Positions 1 through 8,751 of a stretch of DNA of 64,000 bases are shown here, piece by piece. Position numbers and translations under genes: made by a program. The first letter of the stretch is position 1. Each line of letters opens with the position of its first letter. The notes below the pieces were generated by a model. That model had not been told where the DNA came from. It saw nothing but the letters and a program-made list of their open reading frames with translations, and did no database searches. Source of the DNA: Enterococcus sp. DIV1094 (lineage in GTDB: Bacteria > Bacillota > Bacilli > Lactobacillales > Enterococcaceae); assembly GCF_017316305.2 (NCBI RefSeq), contig NZ_CP147250.1, forward strand, positions 1,812,001 to 1,876,000, written 5' to 3'.

Positions 1-312
1 CATGTAATAAGCCATGCGTGGTGGCGCAATGTGCAAATCTTTTGGGTAAGGAAAGGGGAGATCTCGCGCACGACTGATATTCGTAATACCGTACGCTTTT
101 TTTGCTTCCGGACTTGAAGCTAAAATCAACCCGCTTCCTCGTTCTTCCCAAGAATTTGAAGGATAGGACATCACGACAAGCTTTGCTTCTAACGGATTTA
201 ATCCTCGTTCGACACATTCGACAGAAGCATAGAAGGACTTACAATCAATACATAAAATATCTCTAGAAGGTTCTTTCTGATAGTCAAATACGGGATTTTG
301 ATTTTTAAACAT
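1..312 (-). CDS. Y-family DNA polymerase (UmuC/UvrX-like), N-terminal part only
   Basis: The first 104 codons of a gene that runs off the left edge. The protein carries the Y-family N-terminal motif CIDCKSFYASVE at residues 21-32, in which the Asp is a metal ligand and SFYASVE is the fingerprint of DinB/UmuC enzymes. It then continues with VVMSYPSNSWEERGSGLI and a palm-like stretch. Such enzymes copy damaged templates (translesion synthesis). The start ATG at 310-312 has a GAGGTGA Shine-Dalgarno seven bases upstream. A LexA-type box sits in its promoter (separate entry), so it should be damage-inducible. Chromosomal UmuC-like and element-borne UvrX-like members cannot be told apart from this fragment. 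Confidence 0.88.
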   Translation of the reverse strand, partial: MFKNQNPVFDYQKEPSRDILCIDCKSFYASVECVERGLNPLEAKLVVMSYPSNSWEERGSGLILASSPEAKKAYGITNISRARDLPFPYPKDLHIAPPRMAYYM

Positions 313-333
313 AACAGTCACCTCTTCCACTTG

Positions 334-363
334 ATTAGAACACATGTTCGCATTTTTTGTCAA
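334..363 (-). promoter_or_regulatory. SOS promoter with LexA box for the Y-family polymerase
   Basis: On the minus strand, TTGACA (358-363) and TCTAAT (334-339) are 18 bases apart. Between and overlapping the -10 lies CGAACATGTGTTCT (337-350), which fits the Gram-positive LexA/DinR consensus CGAAC-N4-GTTCG except for the last base. The position would block polymerase, so repression by LexA is the natural reading. Confidence 0.75.
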
Positions 364-446
364 CGGAAAAATCATTAAGGGCATTAAAAAATATCTTTCG
401 TCGAAAACGGCAGTGAGACAAAAAGAAAAAAGATTTGAAAAAGTAG

Positions 447-475
447 TTGACTTATTTCAGAAAGAAATCTATACT
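447..475 (+). promoter_or_regulatory. Promoter of the aromatic amino acid operon
   Basis: TTGACT (447-452) and TATACT (470-475) are separated by exactly 17 bases. Transcription would start near 482, about 30 bases before the leader peptide. It is the only good sigma-A promoter seen upstream of the seven-gene operon. Confidence 0.75.
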
Positions 476-510
476 TAAACCAATCTTAAATCAGTTTGGA
501 GCGATTTCTT

Positions 511-567
511 ATGAAAATCACATTGAATTCACAACTGAATACGTATTACTTTAGCTATTTTAGATAG
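511..567 (+). CDS. Tyr/Phe-rich leader peptide of the aro operon attenuator
   Basis: An 18-codon ORF reading MKITLNSQLNTYYFSYFR. Five of the last seven codons are Tyr or Phe (Y12, Y13, F14, Y16, F17). GGAG lies about nine bases before the ATG, and the ORF starts about 30 bases after the predicted transcription start. The aromatic codons are in the 5' arm of a 16-base stem (551-566 with 609-624), the position expected for a ribosome that senses charged tRNA-Tyr and tRNA-Phe. The downstream genes make exactly these amino acids. No similarity search was done; the call rests on composition, position and the RNA structure. Confidence 0.8.
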   Translation: MKITLNSQLNTYYFSYFR

Positions 568-646
568 GTTTGTATTCATGAGACTCATGGGTGCAAACAC
601 AACGTTTGTATCTATGATGGCTAAGGATGTTTGAGATGACTTGTCC

Positions 647-679
647 GCCACATAGATGAAAATCTATAGTGGCTTTTTT
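647..679 (+). terminator. Leader terminator 1 (aro attenuator)
   Basis: GCCACATAGAT (647-657), loop GAAA, then ATCTATAGTGGC (662-673, one bulged A) and six T. The 5' arm is also the antiterminator partner of 610-621. Confidence 0.85.
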
Positions 680-694
680 GTTAGAATTTTTCAG

Positions 695-729
695 GCCCAC
701 TGTAGATTTGTCTACGGCGGGCTTTTTTT
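695..729 (+). terminator. Leader terminator 2 (aro attenuator)
   Basis: Arms 695-706 and 711-722 with loop TTTG (one A-C mismatch, one G-U pair), followed by seven T at 723-729. Its 5' arm can instead pair with the 3' arm of terminator 1. Confidence 0.85.
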
Positions 730-864
730 ATACCTAACGAAAGGAGAAACACAGTAGTTCATTTTTCAACGAGTTATTTTAAGAAAACAAAAAAACGATT
801 TTCCACTGTCGATCGAGTGCTTAAACAGTGTTAAAAAAAATAAAAATAAAAAGGATGTTATCTT

Positions 865-1884
865 ATGATTTTGATTATTAAACCAGGAATTGAAGTAGAC
901 CAATTAGAACCAGTACTTTCACGTATCAAAGAAGAGGGCTTAGAAGTCCAAATCAACCAAGGCAAAGATCGCCTTGTTTTAGGATTGATCGGTGATCCTA
1001 AAATCATCCAAGATGTGCCATTCGAAAGATACGATATGGTAGAACGTGCTGTAAAAATCTCCAATACGTACAAACTAACTTCTAGAGAATTTCATCCTCA
1101 AGATACAGTCGTTGATGTAGATGGTGTGAAAATCGGTGATGGCAGTTTTGTGACGATGGCTGGCCCTTGTTCAGTAGAAGGTGAAGAACAAATCATGGAA
1201 ACTGCTCGTATGGCAAAAGCGGGTGGCGCAACGATCCTACGTGGTGGAGCTTACAAACCTAGAACATCACCATACGCTTTCCAAGGATTAGGAGAAGAAG
1301 GGTTGAAAATGATGCGTAAAGCTGCGGATCATTACGGTTTGAAAGTCATTACTGAAGTGATGGATGAAGCGCACATTGACGTGGTTTGCGAATACGCAGA
1401 TATCATCCAGATCGGTGCTAGAAACATGCAAAATTTCCGTTTACTAGAAGCGGTTGGTAAAACTGGCAAACCAATTGGCTTGAAACGTGGGATTTCAGGA
1501 ACGATCGAAGAATGGCTGAATGCGGCGGAATACATTGCGGTACAAAACAATCCAAACATCATTTTTATCGAACGTGGCATCCGTACGTACGAAACAGCCA
1601 CACGTAATACCTTCGATCTAAGTGCTGTACCGATCATCAAAAAATTAAGTCACTTCCCGATCATCGTTGACCCTAGTCACGGCACAGGAGTCTGGGACCT
1701 TGTCTCACCAATGGCTCGAGCAGGAGTTGCTAGTGGCGCAGATGGAATGATCGTAGAGATCCATCCTGACCCAATCCACGCATGGTCAGATGGACAGCAG
1801 TCATTGAATGAAAAGAACTACCTAAGAATGATGGCAGAAGTAGAGATTTTAGTTGAAGCGATGAATAAAATCAAAGCCTTATAG
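865..1884 (+). CDS. aroF: 3-deoxy-D-arabino-heptulosonate-7-phosphate synthase (DAHP synthase)
   Basis: First step of the shikimate pathway: condenses phosphoenolpyruvate and erythrose-4-phosphate. The 339 residues fit the type I-beta (Thermotoga/Bacillus-like) enzyme. A ferredoxin-like regulatory domain covers about residues 1-70 ([16 protein letters not shown]...), then [20 protein letters not shown], then the metal-binding AGPCSVEG motif near residue 100 and the VDPSHGTG motif near residue 270. In this subclass the N-terminal domain commonly binds Tyr or Phe for feedback inhibition. The ATG has AAGGATG upstream. It is the first gene after the Tyr/Phe attenuator and is followed by aroB after 14 bases. 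Confidence 0.96.
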   Translation: MILIIKPGIEVDQLEPVLSRIKEEGLEVQINQGKDRLVLGLIGDPKIIQDVPFERYDMVERAVKISNTYKLTSREFHPQDTVVDVDGVKIGDGSFVTMAGPCSVEGEEQIMETARMAKAGGATILRGGAYKPRTSPYAFQGLGEEGLKMMRKAADHYGLKVITEVMDEAHIDVVCEYADIIQIGARNMQNFRLLEAVGKTGKPIGLKRGISGTIEEWLNAAEYIAVQNNPNIIFIERGIRTYETATRNTFDLSAVPIIKKLSHFPIIVDPSHGTGVWDLVSPMARAGVASGADGMIVEIHPDPIHAWSDGQQSLNEKNYLRMMAEVEILVEAMNKIKAL

Positions 1885-1898
1885 AAAAGAGGAGCGAC

Positions 1899-2963
1899 AT
1901 GTTAGAAGTTGTCTTACCAGAAAAAAGCTATGAGATCATCATTGAACGAAACGCACTTGACCATGTATCTGAGTGGCTTGAAGGAATCTGGAAAAATAAA
2001 AAAATCGCAGTCATCAGTGACACGAATGTTTTTCCGATCTATGGCGAGAAAGTCTGTCAACAATTGCGAACCAGCTACGAAGTCGTCCATTATGTAGTTC
2101 CAGCTGGAGAAAACAGCAAATCATTCGACATGGCAGCGGAACTCTATGCGTTTTTAGCAAAAGAACAATTTACGCGCAGTGATGCAGTCATTGCGCTTGG
2201 TGGAGGAGTGATTGGCGATTTAGCGAGCTTCGTTGCTTCTACTTACATGCGAGGCATTTCTTTTGTGCAAATCCCAACTTCTTTACTGGCACAAGTCGAT
2301 TCAAGTATTGGCGGAAAAACAGCGATCAATGCCCCTATGGCGAAAAACATGATCGGGACATTTGCCCAGCCAGACGGTGTGTTGATCGATCCAGAAACGT
2401 TAACGACTTTATCAGAGCGCAGAATCCAAGAGGGAATCGCAGAAATCATCAAATGTGGGGCGATCAGTGATGAAACGTTGTGGCAAGATCTGGCAAGTTT
2501 AACAGGAGTTGCCGATCTACTAGCGAATAGCGAAAAAGTCATTGAAAAAGCCTTGCGAGTGAAGAAAAAAGTCGTAGAAGAAGACCAATTTGATAACGGA
2601 AGCCGTTTGTTGTTGAATTTTGGGCATACGATTGGCCATGCGATTGAAAATACTGCTGGTTATGGCCAAATCAGTCATGGTGAAGCCGTAGCGATCGGGA
2701 TGGTGCAAATCACCAAACAAGCTGAGAAAATGGGACAATCACCGGTTGGAATCACAGATCAATTGATTGCAATGATTGAAAAATATCAGTTGCCAATCAA
2801 CTATCAACCTTGGGAAGAACAGTCCCTTTATGATGCGATTACCCACGATAAGAAGGCGCGTGGGAAGACATTGAAAATCATTTTATTAGATAAGATCGGA
2901 CAAGCAAGGATTCAAGAAATCCCGCTTGAATCTGTGAAAGACTATTTAGAGGAGGCGAATTAG
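1899..2963 (+). CDS. aroB: 3-dehydroquinate synthase
   Basis: Converts DAHP to 3-dehydroquinate, using NAD and a divalent metal. The 354 residues have the family length. GGGVIGDLASFVASTYMRGI is the NAD-binding glycine-rich stretch; GHTIGHAIE and HGEAVAIGM supply metal-binding His residues. AGAGGAG precedes the ATG. The stop codon directly abuts the ATG of aroC, and the GAGGAGG inside the end of this gene is the aroC ribosome binding site, so translation is probably coupled. Confidence 0.97.
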   Translation: MLEVVLPEKSYEIIIERNALDHVSEWLEGIWKNKKIAVISDTNVFPIYGEKVCQQLRTSYEVVHYVVPAGENSKSFDMAAELYAFLAKEQFTRSDAVIALGGGVIGDLASFVASTYMRGISFVQIPTSLLAQVDSSIGGKTAINAPMAKNMIGTFAQPDGVLIDPETLTTLSERRIQEGIAEIIKCGAISDETLWQDLASLTGVADLLANSEKVIEKALRVKKKVVEEDQFDNGSRLLLNFGHTIGHAIENTAGYGQISHGEAVAIGMVQITKQAEKMGQSPVGITDQLIAMIEKYQLPINYQPWEEQSLYDAITHDKKARGKTLKIILLDKIGQARIQEIPLESVKDYLEEAN

Positions 2964-4130
2964 ATGCGTTTTTTAACAGCAGGAGAATCACATGGACCAC
3001 AACTTACTGCCATTATTGAAGGTGTTCCGGCAGGTTTAGAAGTTTCACTTGAAAAAATCAATGAAGACCTTGCGAGACGACAAGGCGGTTACGGTCGTGG
3101 GGGCAGAATGAAGATCGAAAAAGATCGTGTACAGATCACATCAGGTATTCGCCATGGTAAAACGCTTGGTTCGCCTATCACGATGATCGTGGAAAACAAA
3201 GATTGGAAAAATTGGCAGACAGTGATGTCAGTCGAACCCATCGAAGAAAAACATGTCACACGTCGTCGCGTAGCGAAACCTCGTCCAGGACATGCGGATC
3301 TCGTTGGCGGGATGAAATACCAACACCAAGATCTTAGAAATGTGTTAGAGCGATCTTCAGCGAGAGAAACGACGATGCGTGTAGCGATCGGTTCTTTAGC
3401 AAAACAGATCCTAGCGGCACTAGATATCGAAATTGCCAGTCATGTAGCGGTTCTTGGAGGAATCAAAGCAACGATCCCTGAAGAGCTTCCTGTGGCAGTC
3501 ATCAAGGAAAAAACAACGATCTCTGAAGTCAATATGGTCGATCTTGAAATCGAAGAACAAGTCAAAACATTGATCGATGATACTAAAAAAGCAGGGGATA
3601 CCTTAGGTGGTGTCGTCGAAGTTCGTGTTGAAAATGTACCCGCTGGATTAGGTAGTTACGTCCAATGGGATAAAAAATTAGATGGCAAATTAGCACAAGC
3701 GATGCTTAGTATCAATGCGTTCAAAGGAGTGGAATTTGGTATCGGATTTGACGCAGCCACTTTACCAGGTTCGAAAGTCATGGATGAGATCACATGGGAT
3801 CAAGAACATGGATACCGCCGTACGACGAATCATTTAGGTGGTTTTGAAGGTGGGATGACGAATGGCGAACAAATCATCGTTCGCGGTGTGATGAAGCCGA
3901 TCCCGACACTTTACAAGCCATTGATGAGTGTTGATATCGACACGAAGGAAGCGTATAAAGCAAGTGTTGAACGTTCAGATAGTACGGCTGTTCCAGCAGC
4001 TTCTGTCGTTGCTGAGCATGTGATTGCAACGGCCCTTGCTATGGAAATACTTGAACACTTTCCAGCAGATAACATGCATGAACTACAAAAATCTGTTGCC
4101 AGTCATCGGCAGATGATCCAAGACTTTTAG
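2964..4130 (+). CDS. aroC: Chorismate synthase
   Basis: Last shared step: EPSP to chorismate, using reduced FMN. The 388 residues match the long Gram-positive form. Signature stretches are [20 protein letters not shown] at the N-terminus, [17 protein letters not shown] around residues 38-54, and [12 protein letters not shown]. It starts on the base after the aroB stop. It sits before tyrA in the operon, so the branch-point product is made beside the Tyr branch enzyme. Confidence 0.97.
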   Translation: MRFLTAGESHGPQLTAIIEGVPAGLEVSLEKINEDLARRQGGYGRGGRMKIEKDRVQITSGIRHGKTLGSPITMIVENKDWKNWQTVMSVEPIEEKHVTRRRVAKPRPGHADLVGGMKYQHQDLRNVLERSSARETTMRVAIGSLAKQILAALDIEIASHVAVLGGIKATIPEELPVAVIKEKTTISEVNMVDLEIEEQVKTLIDDTKKAGDTLGGVVEVRVENVPAGLGSYVQWDKKLDGKLAQAMLSINAFKGVEFGIGFDAATLPGSKVMDEITWDQEHGYRRTTNHLGGFEGGMTNGEQIIVRGVMKPIPTLYKPLMSVDIDTKEAYKASVERSDSTAVPAASVVAEHVIATALAMEILEHFPADNMHELQKSVASHRQMIQDF

Positions 4131-4143
4131 AAGAGGTGACCCT

Positions 4144-5223
4144 ATGAAGAAAAAGGTATTTGTCTTAGGTTTAGGTCTGATTGGTGCTTCGCTTTGTCGG
4201 GCAATCAAAGGATCAAATGTGACGCTTTACGGATGGGATCATTCTGAAGAAACAAGAAAAATTGCAGAGGAAGTCCAACTAGTCGATCATCTCGTGTCTG
4301 GGATCGAAGAAGCGAGTCAAATGGATGTCATTTTACTCGCGGTCCCTGTACAAGTTAGTTTGGATTATTTGCAACGCTTAGCGACACTTCCGTTAAAGGA
4401 ATCTGTATTGGTCAGTGATACGGGCAGTACGAAAGCGGCAATCATGACTGCGGCTAAAGAATTACCTTTTACTTTTATTGGTGGTCATCCAATGGCAGGC
4501 TCACATAAATCAGGAGTCAAAGCCGGCAATCCCAATTTGTTTGAGGAAGCCTACTATATATTGACCAATGATCATGAGAGTGACCGCGTGGATGAATTGA
4601 TGGAACTACTGGAACCGACGCGAGCAAAATTTGTTTTGATGGAAGCAACAAATCATGACGAAATCGTCGGTGTCTTGAGCCATCTGCCCCATATCGTGGC
4701 TGCTGGGTTGGTACAAACAAGCGATGCGCTCAATCAAAAACATCCAAGAGCATCGCAACTTGCAGCGGGAGGCTTTCGGGATATTACTCGAATTGCTTCT
4801 TCGGACCCTAAAATGTGGACAGATATCTTACTGACGAATCAAGAAATCATGCTGTCCTTATTAGCAGAGTGGCAATCCTCCATGGAAACGTTGAAAACAC
4901 AACTTGAAAAAAATGATGAGTATGCGATCCATCGTTTTTTTGCACAAGCCAAGCAAACAAGAGACCAGTTGCCGAAGAAACGGCAAGGAACGATTCCGGC
5001 ATTTTATGATCTATATGTCGATATCCCGGATATTTCCGGTGCAGTCGCCAAGGTGACTACAGCATTAAGTCAAGCAGATATTTCAATCATCAATTTAAAA
5101 ATACAAGAAACTAGAGAAGATATTTTCGGAGTCCTTGAATTATCCTTCAAAAATCAAGCAGATTTGGAAAAAGGACAAGCATTGATTCAAGCGGAAAATT
5201 TTCACTGTTGGATCAGGAGTTGA
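4144..5223 (+). CDS. tyrA: Prephenate dehydrogenase with C-terminal ACT domain
   Basis: Oxidatively decarboxylates prephenate to 4-hydroxyphenylpyruvate, the Tyr branch. An N-terminal Rossmann motif GLGLIGASL begins near residue 9, and the substrate-binding region [12 protein letters not shown] is near residue 118. The helical dimer domain follows, then an ACT domain from about residue 290 ([18 protein letters not shown]), which usually gives Tyr feedback control. Length 359 residues, typical of Firmicutes TyrA. AGAGGTGA precedes the ATG. The gap to aroA is four bases. Confidence 0.95.
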   Translation: MKKKVFVLGLGLIGASLCRAIKGSNVTLYGWDHSEETRKIAEEVQLVDHLVSGIEEASQMDVILLAVPVQVSLDYLQRLATLPLKESVLVSDTGSTKAAIMTAAKELPFTFIGGHPMAGSHKSGVKAGNPNLFEEAYYILTNDHESDRVDELMELLEPTRAKFVLMEATNHDEIVGVLSHLPHIVAAGLVQTSDALNQKHPRASQLAAGGFRDITRIASSDPKMWTDILLTNQEIMLSLLAEWQSSMETLKTQLEKNDEYAIHRFFAQAKQTRDQLPKKRQGTIPAFYDLYVDIPDISGAVAKVTTALSQADISIINLKIQETREDIFGVLELSFKNQADLEKGQALIQAENFHCWIRS

Positions 5224-5227
5224 GACA

Positions 5228-6511
5228 ATGAAATTACTTAACGCAACACATGGGATCAAAGGAGAACTAACAGTTCCAGCAGATAAGTCGATTTCTCATC
5301 GCAGTATCATGTTCGGTGCGATCAGTCACGGAAAAACAACGGTGACGAACTTTTTAAAAGCAGAAGATTGTTTGAGTACGATTTCCGTATTCAAACAACT
5401 AGGAGTAAAAATAGTCGAAGAAGAAGAGCAAATCCATATCTATGGTCATGGCGTAGAGGGATTACAAACGCCAGCCGAGCGATTAGATGCAGGTAATTCT
5501 GGGACCACGATCCGCTTGCTTTTAGGGATTTTAGCCGGCAGTCAGGTTTCAGCAGAAGTGTCTGGAGACGACTCATTGAATCGTCGACCAATGGGAAGAG
5601 TGATGGATCCTTTACGAGAAATGGGTGCAGATCTTAAAGGCATCGAACATCCCGATCTACCACCGTTACGAGTGACTGGTGCTTCTTTGAAACCAATTGA
5701 ATATGAGATGCCAATTGCCAGTGCGCAAGTCAAATCAGCGATTTTATTTGCGGCACTCCAAGCAGATGGCGAGACAACGATCATCGAAAAAGAAAAATCA
5801 CGGAATCATACAGAAGAAATGATCAAACAGTTTGGTGGAAAAATCACGGTAGAAGATAAAGTGATCACAATCTCTGGCGGACAACGCTTAGTTGGACAAA
5901 ACGTGGCGGTGCCTGGTGACATTTCTTCAGCAGCTTTTTATCTCGTTGCTGCAAGTATTTTGCCAAATAGCGAAGTGCTACTGAAACAAGTGGGGATCAA
6001 TCCGACACGAACAGGGATTTTAGATGTGCTGAACGACATGGGTGCTTCCATCCAAGAAATGCAGATTGATCAACAAAATCAAGCCGCTGACTTAATGGTA
6101 CGTTCTGCCAAATTACAGGCATGTACGATCGAAGGAGAAATCATTCCTCGATTGATCGATGAACTGCCAATTTTGGCATTAGCTGCGACACAAGCACAAG
6201 GAACGACGATCATCGGAGATGCGCAAGAATTAAAAGTCAAAGAAACGAATCGCATCGATGCGACAGCGGAAGAATTGATAAAAATGGGCGCATCTATTGA
6301 AACAACAGAAGACGGCATGATCATTCATGGTCCAACACCTCTACATGGGGCAACTGTTGATAGTCATGGCGATCATCGCATTGGCATGATGCTACAGATT
6401 GCTGCATTATTGACCGATGAACCAGTTGAATTGAACCATCCGGAAGCGGTAAATATTTCTTATCCCGAATTCTTTACGGATCTAGCTAGTCTGATCAAGG
6501 AGAAAAACTAA
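5228..6511 (+). CDS. aroA: 3-phosphoshikimate 1-carboxyvinyltransferase (EPSP synthase)
   Basis: Transfers the enolpyruvyl group of PEP to shikimate-3-phosphate. 427 residues. Motifs: [15 protein letters not shown] near residue 19, [15 protein letters not shown] near residue 87 (the family LxAGNSGT loop), [13 protein letters not shown], and [16 protein letters not shown] near the C-terminus. Its TAA stop shares one base with the ATG of aroK, so the two are translationally coupled. Confidence 0.97.
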   Translation: MKLLNATHGIKGELTVPADKSISHRSIMFGAISHGKTTVTNFLKAEDCLSTISVFKQLGVKIVEEEEQIHIYGHGVEGLQTPAERLDAGNSGTTIRLLLGILAGSQVSAEVSGDDSLNRRPMGRVMDPLREMGADLKGIEHPDLPPLRVTGASLKPIEYEMPIASAQVKSAILFAALQADGETTIIEKEKSRNHTEEMIKQFGGKITVEDKVITISGGQRLVGQNVAVPGDISSAAFYLVAASILPNSEVLLKQVGINPTRTGILDVLNDMGASIQEMQIDQQNQAADLMVRSAKLQACTIEGEIIPRLIDELPILALAATQAQGTTIIGDAQELKVKETNRIDATAEELIKMGASIETTEDGMIIHGPTPLHGATVDSHGDHRIGMMLQIAALLTDEPVELNHPEAVNISYPEFFTDLASLIKEKN

Positions 6512-7017
6512 TGGCTGCAATTGTACTGATCGGTTTTATGGGCGCCGGTAAAACAACGATCAGTCGAAAGCTATCAATGCAGCTAAAGAAACCATTGATC
6601 GATATGGATACAAAACTAGTCGAAGGATTTGGCTGTTCGATCAGTCAGTATTTTGAATTACATGGCGAAGCTGCCTTCAGACAAGAAGAAACGAAGCTGT
6701 TGCAAACATCATTGCAAGAAGAAGCGATCATTGCGACAGGTGGCGGCGTGATTTTACAAGAAGAAAATCAGCGTTTACTGGCAGATCATCTGGTCGTTTA
6801 CTTAAAAGCTGATCCCAATCTTTTGGTCAAACGTATCCGCCAAGACCACAAACAAGCCCGGCCATTGGCACTTGAAAAAGACGATGCAGAGTTGAAAGAG
6901 TTGTTTTTCTCGCGAAAAAAACACTATGAAACAGTAGCAGATCTTACGATAGAAACAACCGGTAAATCACCAGCAGAAGTTGTCTCAGAAATCATAAAGC
7001 AGGTGATGAATCGATGA
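6511..7017 (+). CDS. aroK: Shikimate kinase
   Basis: Phosphorylates the 3-hydroxyl of shikimate with ATP. 168 residues, one P-loop NMP-kinase-like domain. Walker A is GFMGAGKTTISRKL near residue 8; the shikimate-binding DMDTKLVEGFG is near residue 31 and GGGVIL near residue 77. The start overlaps the aroA stop by one base and the gene overlaps pheA by four bases (ATGA). The operon lacks aroD and aroE, which must lie elsewhere. Confidence 0.95.
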   Translation: MAAIVLIGFMGAGKTTISRKLSMQLKKPLIDMDTKLVEGFGCSISQYFELHGEAAFRQEETKLLQTSLQEEAIIATGGGVILQEENQRLLADHLVVYLKADPNLLVKRIRQDHKQARPLALEKDDAELKELFFSRKKHYETVADLTIETTGKSPAEVVSEIIKQVMNR

Positions 7018-7880
7018 AAATTGGTTATCTCGGTCCAAAAGGTTCCTTCACATATAGTGCCGTAAAAAATTATTTCAACGAAGGCGATTGGTTTCCTTAT
7101 CAAGCATTAACGAATTTGATCGATGCGCAGATCGCACATGAGGTGGATTATGCGATGGTCCCGATCGAAAATTCTATCGAAGGGTCCGTTTTACCGACGT
7201 TGGACCATGTTTACGAAACTTTGCCAACGATCCAAGGCGAAATCGTTTTGCCGATCAAGCAACAATTGATGGTCCATCCTGAGCATCAACAGACGTGGCA
7301 AGAAGTAACAAAAATCTGTAGTCATCCACAAGCATTGGCACAATCTCAAGTCTTTTTGAAACAACAGTTTCCTGACGTGGAAATCGAACAAATGGGGTCG
7401 ACCGCACAAGGCGCCCAACAAGTTGCTGAGCATCCCGAACAAAAAATAGCGGCAATCGGACCTAAAGAAGCCGCTGAACAGTTTGGCTTGACCATCGTTC
7501 AACAAGATATCCAATCGATCCGCAACAATGAAACCCGTTTTTGGCTATTAGGTTCCTCGCCGATTGCATCTAAGTTACCGGTCAATGCACATAAAGCAAC
7601 TTTATTTGTAGATTTACCAGAAAATCGACCAGGTGCTTTGTATCAAGTACTTGCGGTATTTGCAGAGAAAAACCTTAATTTGACTAAAATCGAATCGCGA
7701 CCGCAAAAAACCTCATTAGGCGAATACTTTTTCGTGATTGAAGTGGAAATCGAAAAAACAGACCCGAATTTGAACGAAGCAATCAAACTACTGGAACAGC
7801 GAGCATTTCCAGTTCAGTTGATTGGGAAATATCCAGTTTATCGCAGTCGTGAGGATAGACAACAGATCCACAGAAAATAA
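7014..7880 (+). CDS. pheA: Prephenate dehydratase with ACT domain
   Basis: Converts prephenate to phenylpyruvate, the Phe branch. 288 residues. It opens with KIGYLGPKGSFTYSAV, and the catalytic-domain motif NETRFWLLG is near residue 172. A C-terminal ACT domain starts around residue 198 and carries the Phe-binding ESRP motif (KIESRPQKTSLGEYFF). There is no chorismate mutase domain fused to it, so a separate mutase is expected elsewhere. It is the last gene of the operon and is followed by a strong terminator. Confidence 0.96.
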   Translation: MKIGYLGPKGSFTYSAVKNYFNEGDWFPYQALTNLIDAQIAHEVDYAMVPIENSIEGSVLPTLDHVYETLPTIQGEIVLPIKQQLMVHPEHQQTWQEVTKICSHPQALAQSQVFLKQQFPDVEIEQMGSTAQGAQQVAEHPEQKIAAIGPKEAAEQFGLTIVQQDIQSIRNNETRFWLLGSSPIASKLPVNAHKATLFVDLPENRPGALYQVLAVFAEKNLNLTKIESRPQKTSLGEYFFVIEVEIEKTDPNLNEAIKLLEQRAFPVQLIGKYPVYRSREDRQQIHRK

Positions 7881-7883
7881 ATC

Positions 7884-7927
7884 AAAGCAGCTAAACGTAG
7901 CTAGCTGCTTTGGTTTATTTTTTTATC
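7884..7927 (+). terminator. Terminator of the aro operon
   Basis: AAAGCAGCTA (7884-7893) pairs perfectly with TAGCTGCTTT (7902-7911), followed by GG and a T-rich run. Confidence 0.85.
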
Positions 7928-7942
7928 GAATAATTTCTTTAT

Positions 7943-7971
7943 TGTTTACGTGTTACACGTGCTAATATAGA
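7943..7971 (+). promoter_or_regulatory. Promoter and palindromic operator of the decayed hicAB module
   Basis: TTGTTT (7943-7948) and TATAGA (7966-7971) are 17 bases apart. The perfect palindrome ACGTGT-T-ACACGT (7948-7960) fills the spacer, as expected for a toxin-antitoxin operon repressed by its own antitoxin. Confidence 0.5.
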
Positions 7972-7993
7972 CATATCAATGGGTTTTATGACA

Positions 7994-8136
7994 ATGCCAG
8001 TGATACCACAGGAAATGGTTGATTTCCATAGGTGGGATAGGCTCTCATGTAAAAGTGGAAACCGATCAATCATTGTTCCTTCCAAGCTACTAAAGGGATA
8101 AAAAAAGCGATATTGAGGCAGGTAGGGTTAAAATAA
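7994..8136 (+). pseudogene. HicA toxin remnant (internally deleted and frameshifted)
   Basis: From ATG 7994 the frame gives MPVIPQEMVDF, which resembles the HicA N-terminus. It then reads through a KSGNRSIIVP stretch resembling the HicA core to a stop at 8098. One base over, GIKKAILRQVGLK* (ending 8136) is the typical HicA C-terminus. The middle is shorter than a normal HicA. HicA is a small dsRNA-binding-fold mRNA interferase; this copy lacks most of its core and should be inactive. It lies just before a hicB-like gene in the canonical order. Confidence 0.7.
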
Positions 8137-8171
8137 CTCTGTTTCTGCTTCTTAAGAGAGGGGTGGAAAAC

Positions 8172-8626
8172 ATGCTTGTTTCATATCCGGCATTATTCTA
8201 TTTAGAAACAAGTGAAGGTTATGACTCGGGATTTTCTGTTTTCTTTCCAGATTTTTCGGAGATGGCTGGTACAAGCGGATCTGATATTTCTGAAGCAATC
8301 GAAAATGCATCTGATTATTTAGGTATCCTTTTGGCGGACGAGATAGAAGAAGAGCGAACGTTACCTGCGCCATCTTTTATCAGTTCATTGTCACTGATAG
8401 AGAATAATCCTTTTAAAAATGATGCCGAATTCACATTAGAGTATGATGCTGAAAAGTCATTTATTTCAATGGTCTCTGTTGATTTATCAGAATACTTAGG
8501 ATCAGAGGAACCTGTAAAAAAACATTAACGATCCCAAAATGGGCAGATAAGTTAGGTAAAGAAATGCATCTGAATTTTTCAAAGACATTGACCGAAGCGA
8601 TTGTTCGAAAAAAATTAGGTGCGTAA
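8172..8626 (+). pseudogene. HicB-type antitoxin with a -1 frameshift in an A-tract
   Basis: ATG 8172 follows GAGGGGTGG. The N-terminal HicB fold is present (YPALFYLETSEGYDSGFSVF, FPDFSEMAGTSGSDISEAIE). After VKK near residue 117 the frame hits a stop at 8526-8528. One missing A in the run of seven A (8516-8522) accounts for it. In the restored frame the protein continues TLTIPKWADKLGKEM and NFSKTLTEAIVRKKLGA to 8626, which is the usual DNA-binding tail of HicB. Either the antitoxin is truncated, or slippage on the A-run makes some full-length protein, or a base was lost in sequencing. Confidence 0.78.
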
Positions 8627-8751
8627 CTTTAAAAGGGAAAGTAGCATTTATTCTTTTAAATAAAATAAGTTATAAATCATAAACAGATGATTTGCACACT
8701 TTTCTGAAATCCTTTAGGCTAGAATCAAGCGATAAGAAAGGAAGAGGAAAA

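Larger units (their letters stand above)
551..729 (+). promoter_or_regulatory. Translation-coupled attenuator with chained alternative hairpins
   Basis: Six segments can pair in two exclusive ways. Segment 1 (551-566, the end of the leader ORF) pairs with 2 (609-624) at 15 of 16 positions. Segment 2 (610-621) also pairs with 3 (647-657), all Watson-Crick with one bulge. Segment 3 pairs with 4 (662-673) to make terminator 1. Segment 4 also pairs with 5 (695-707), 12 pairs including one G-U and one bulge. Segment 5 pairs with 6 (711-722) to make terminator 2. Stalling on Tyr/Phe codons would free 2, giving 2:3 and then 4:5, which removes both terminators together. An extra hairpin, 568-582 with 584-598, sits inside the 1:2 loop. 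This was derived by hand pairing, without energy calculation. Confidence 0.75.

Noticed and set aside
481..864. T-box riboswitch in the aro leader
   Set aside because: No T-box consensus (AGGGTGGNACCGCG) and no specifier stem. The Tyr/Phe-rich ORF and pairing pattern explain the region better.
5391..6324. Antisense open frames inside aroA
   Set aside because: The sense gene is complete with all motifs; the antisense frames have no start signals.
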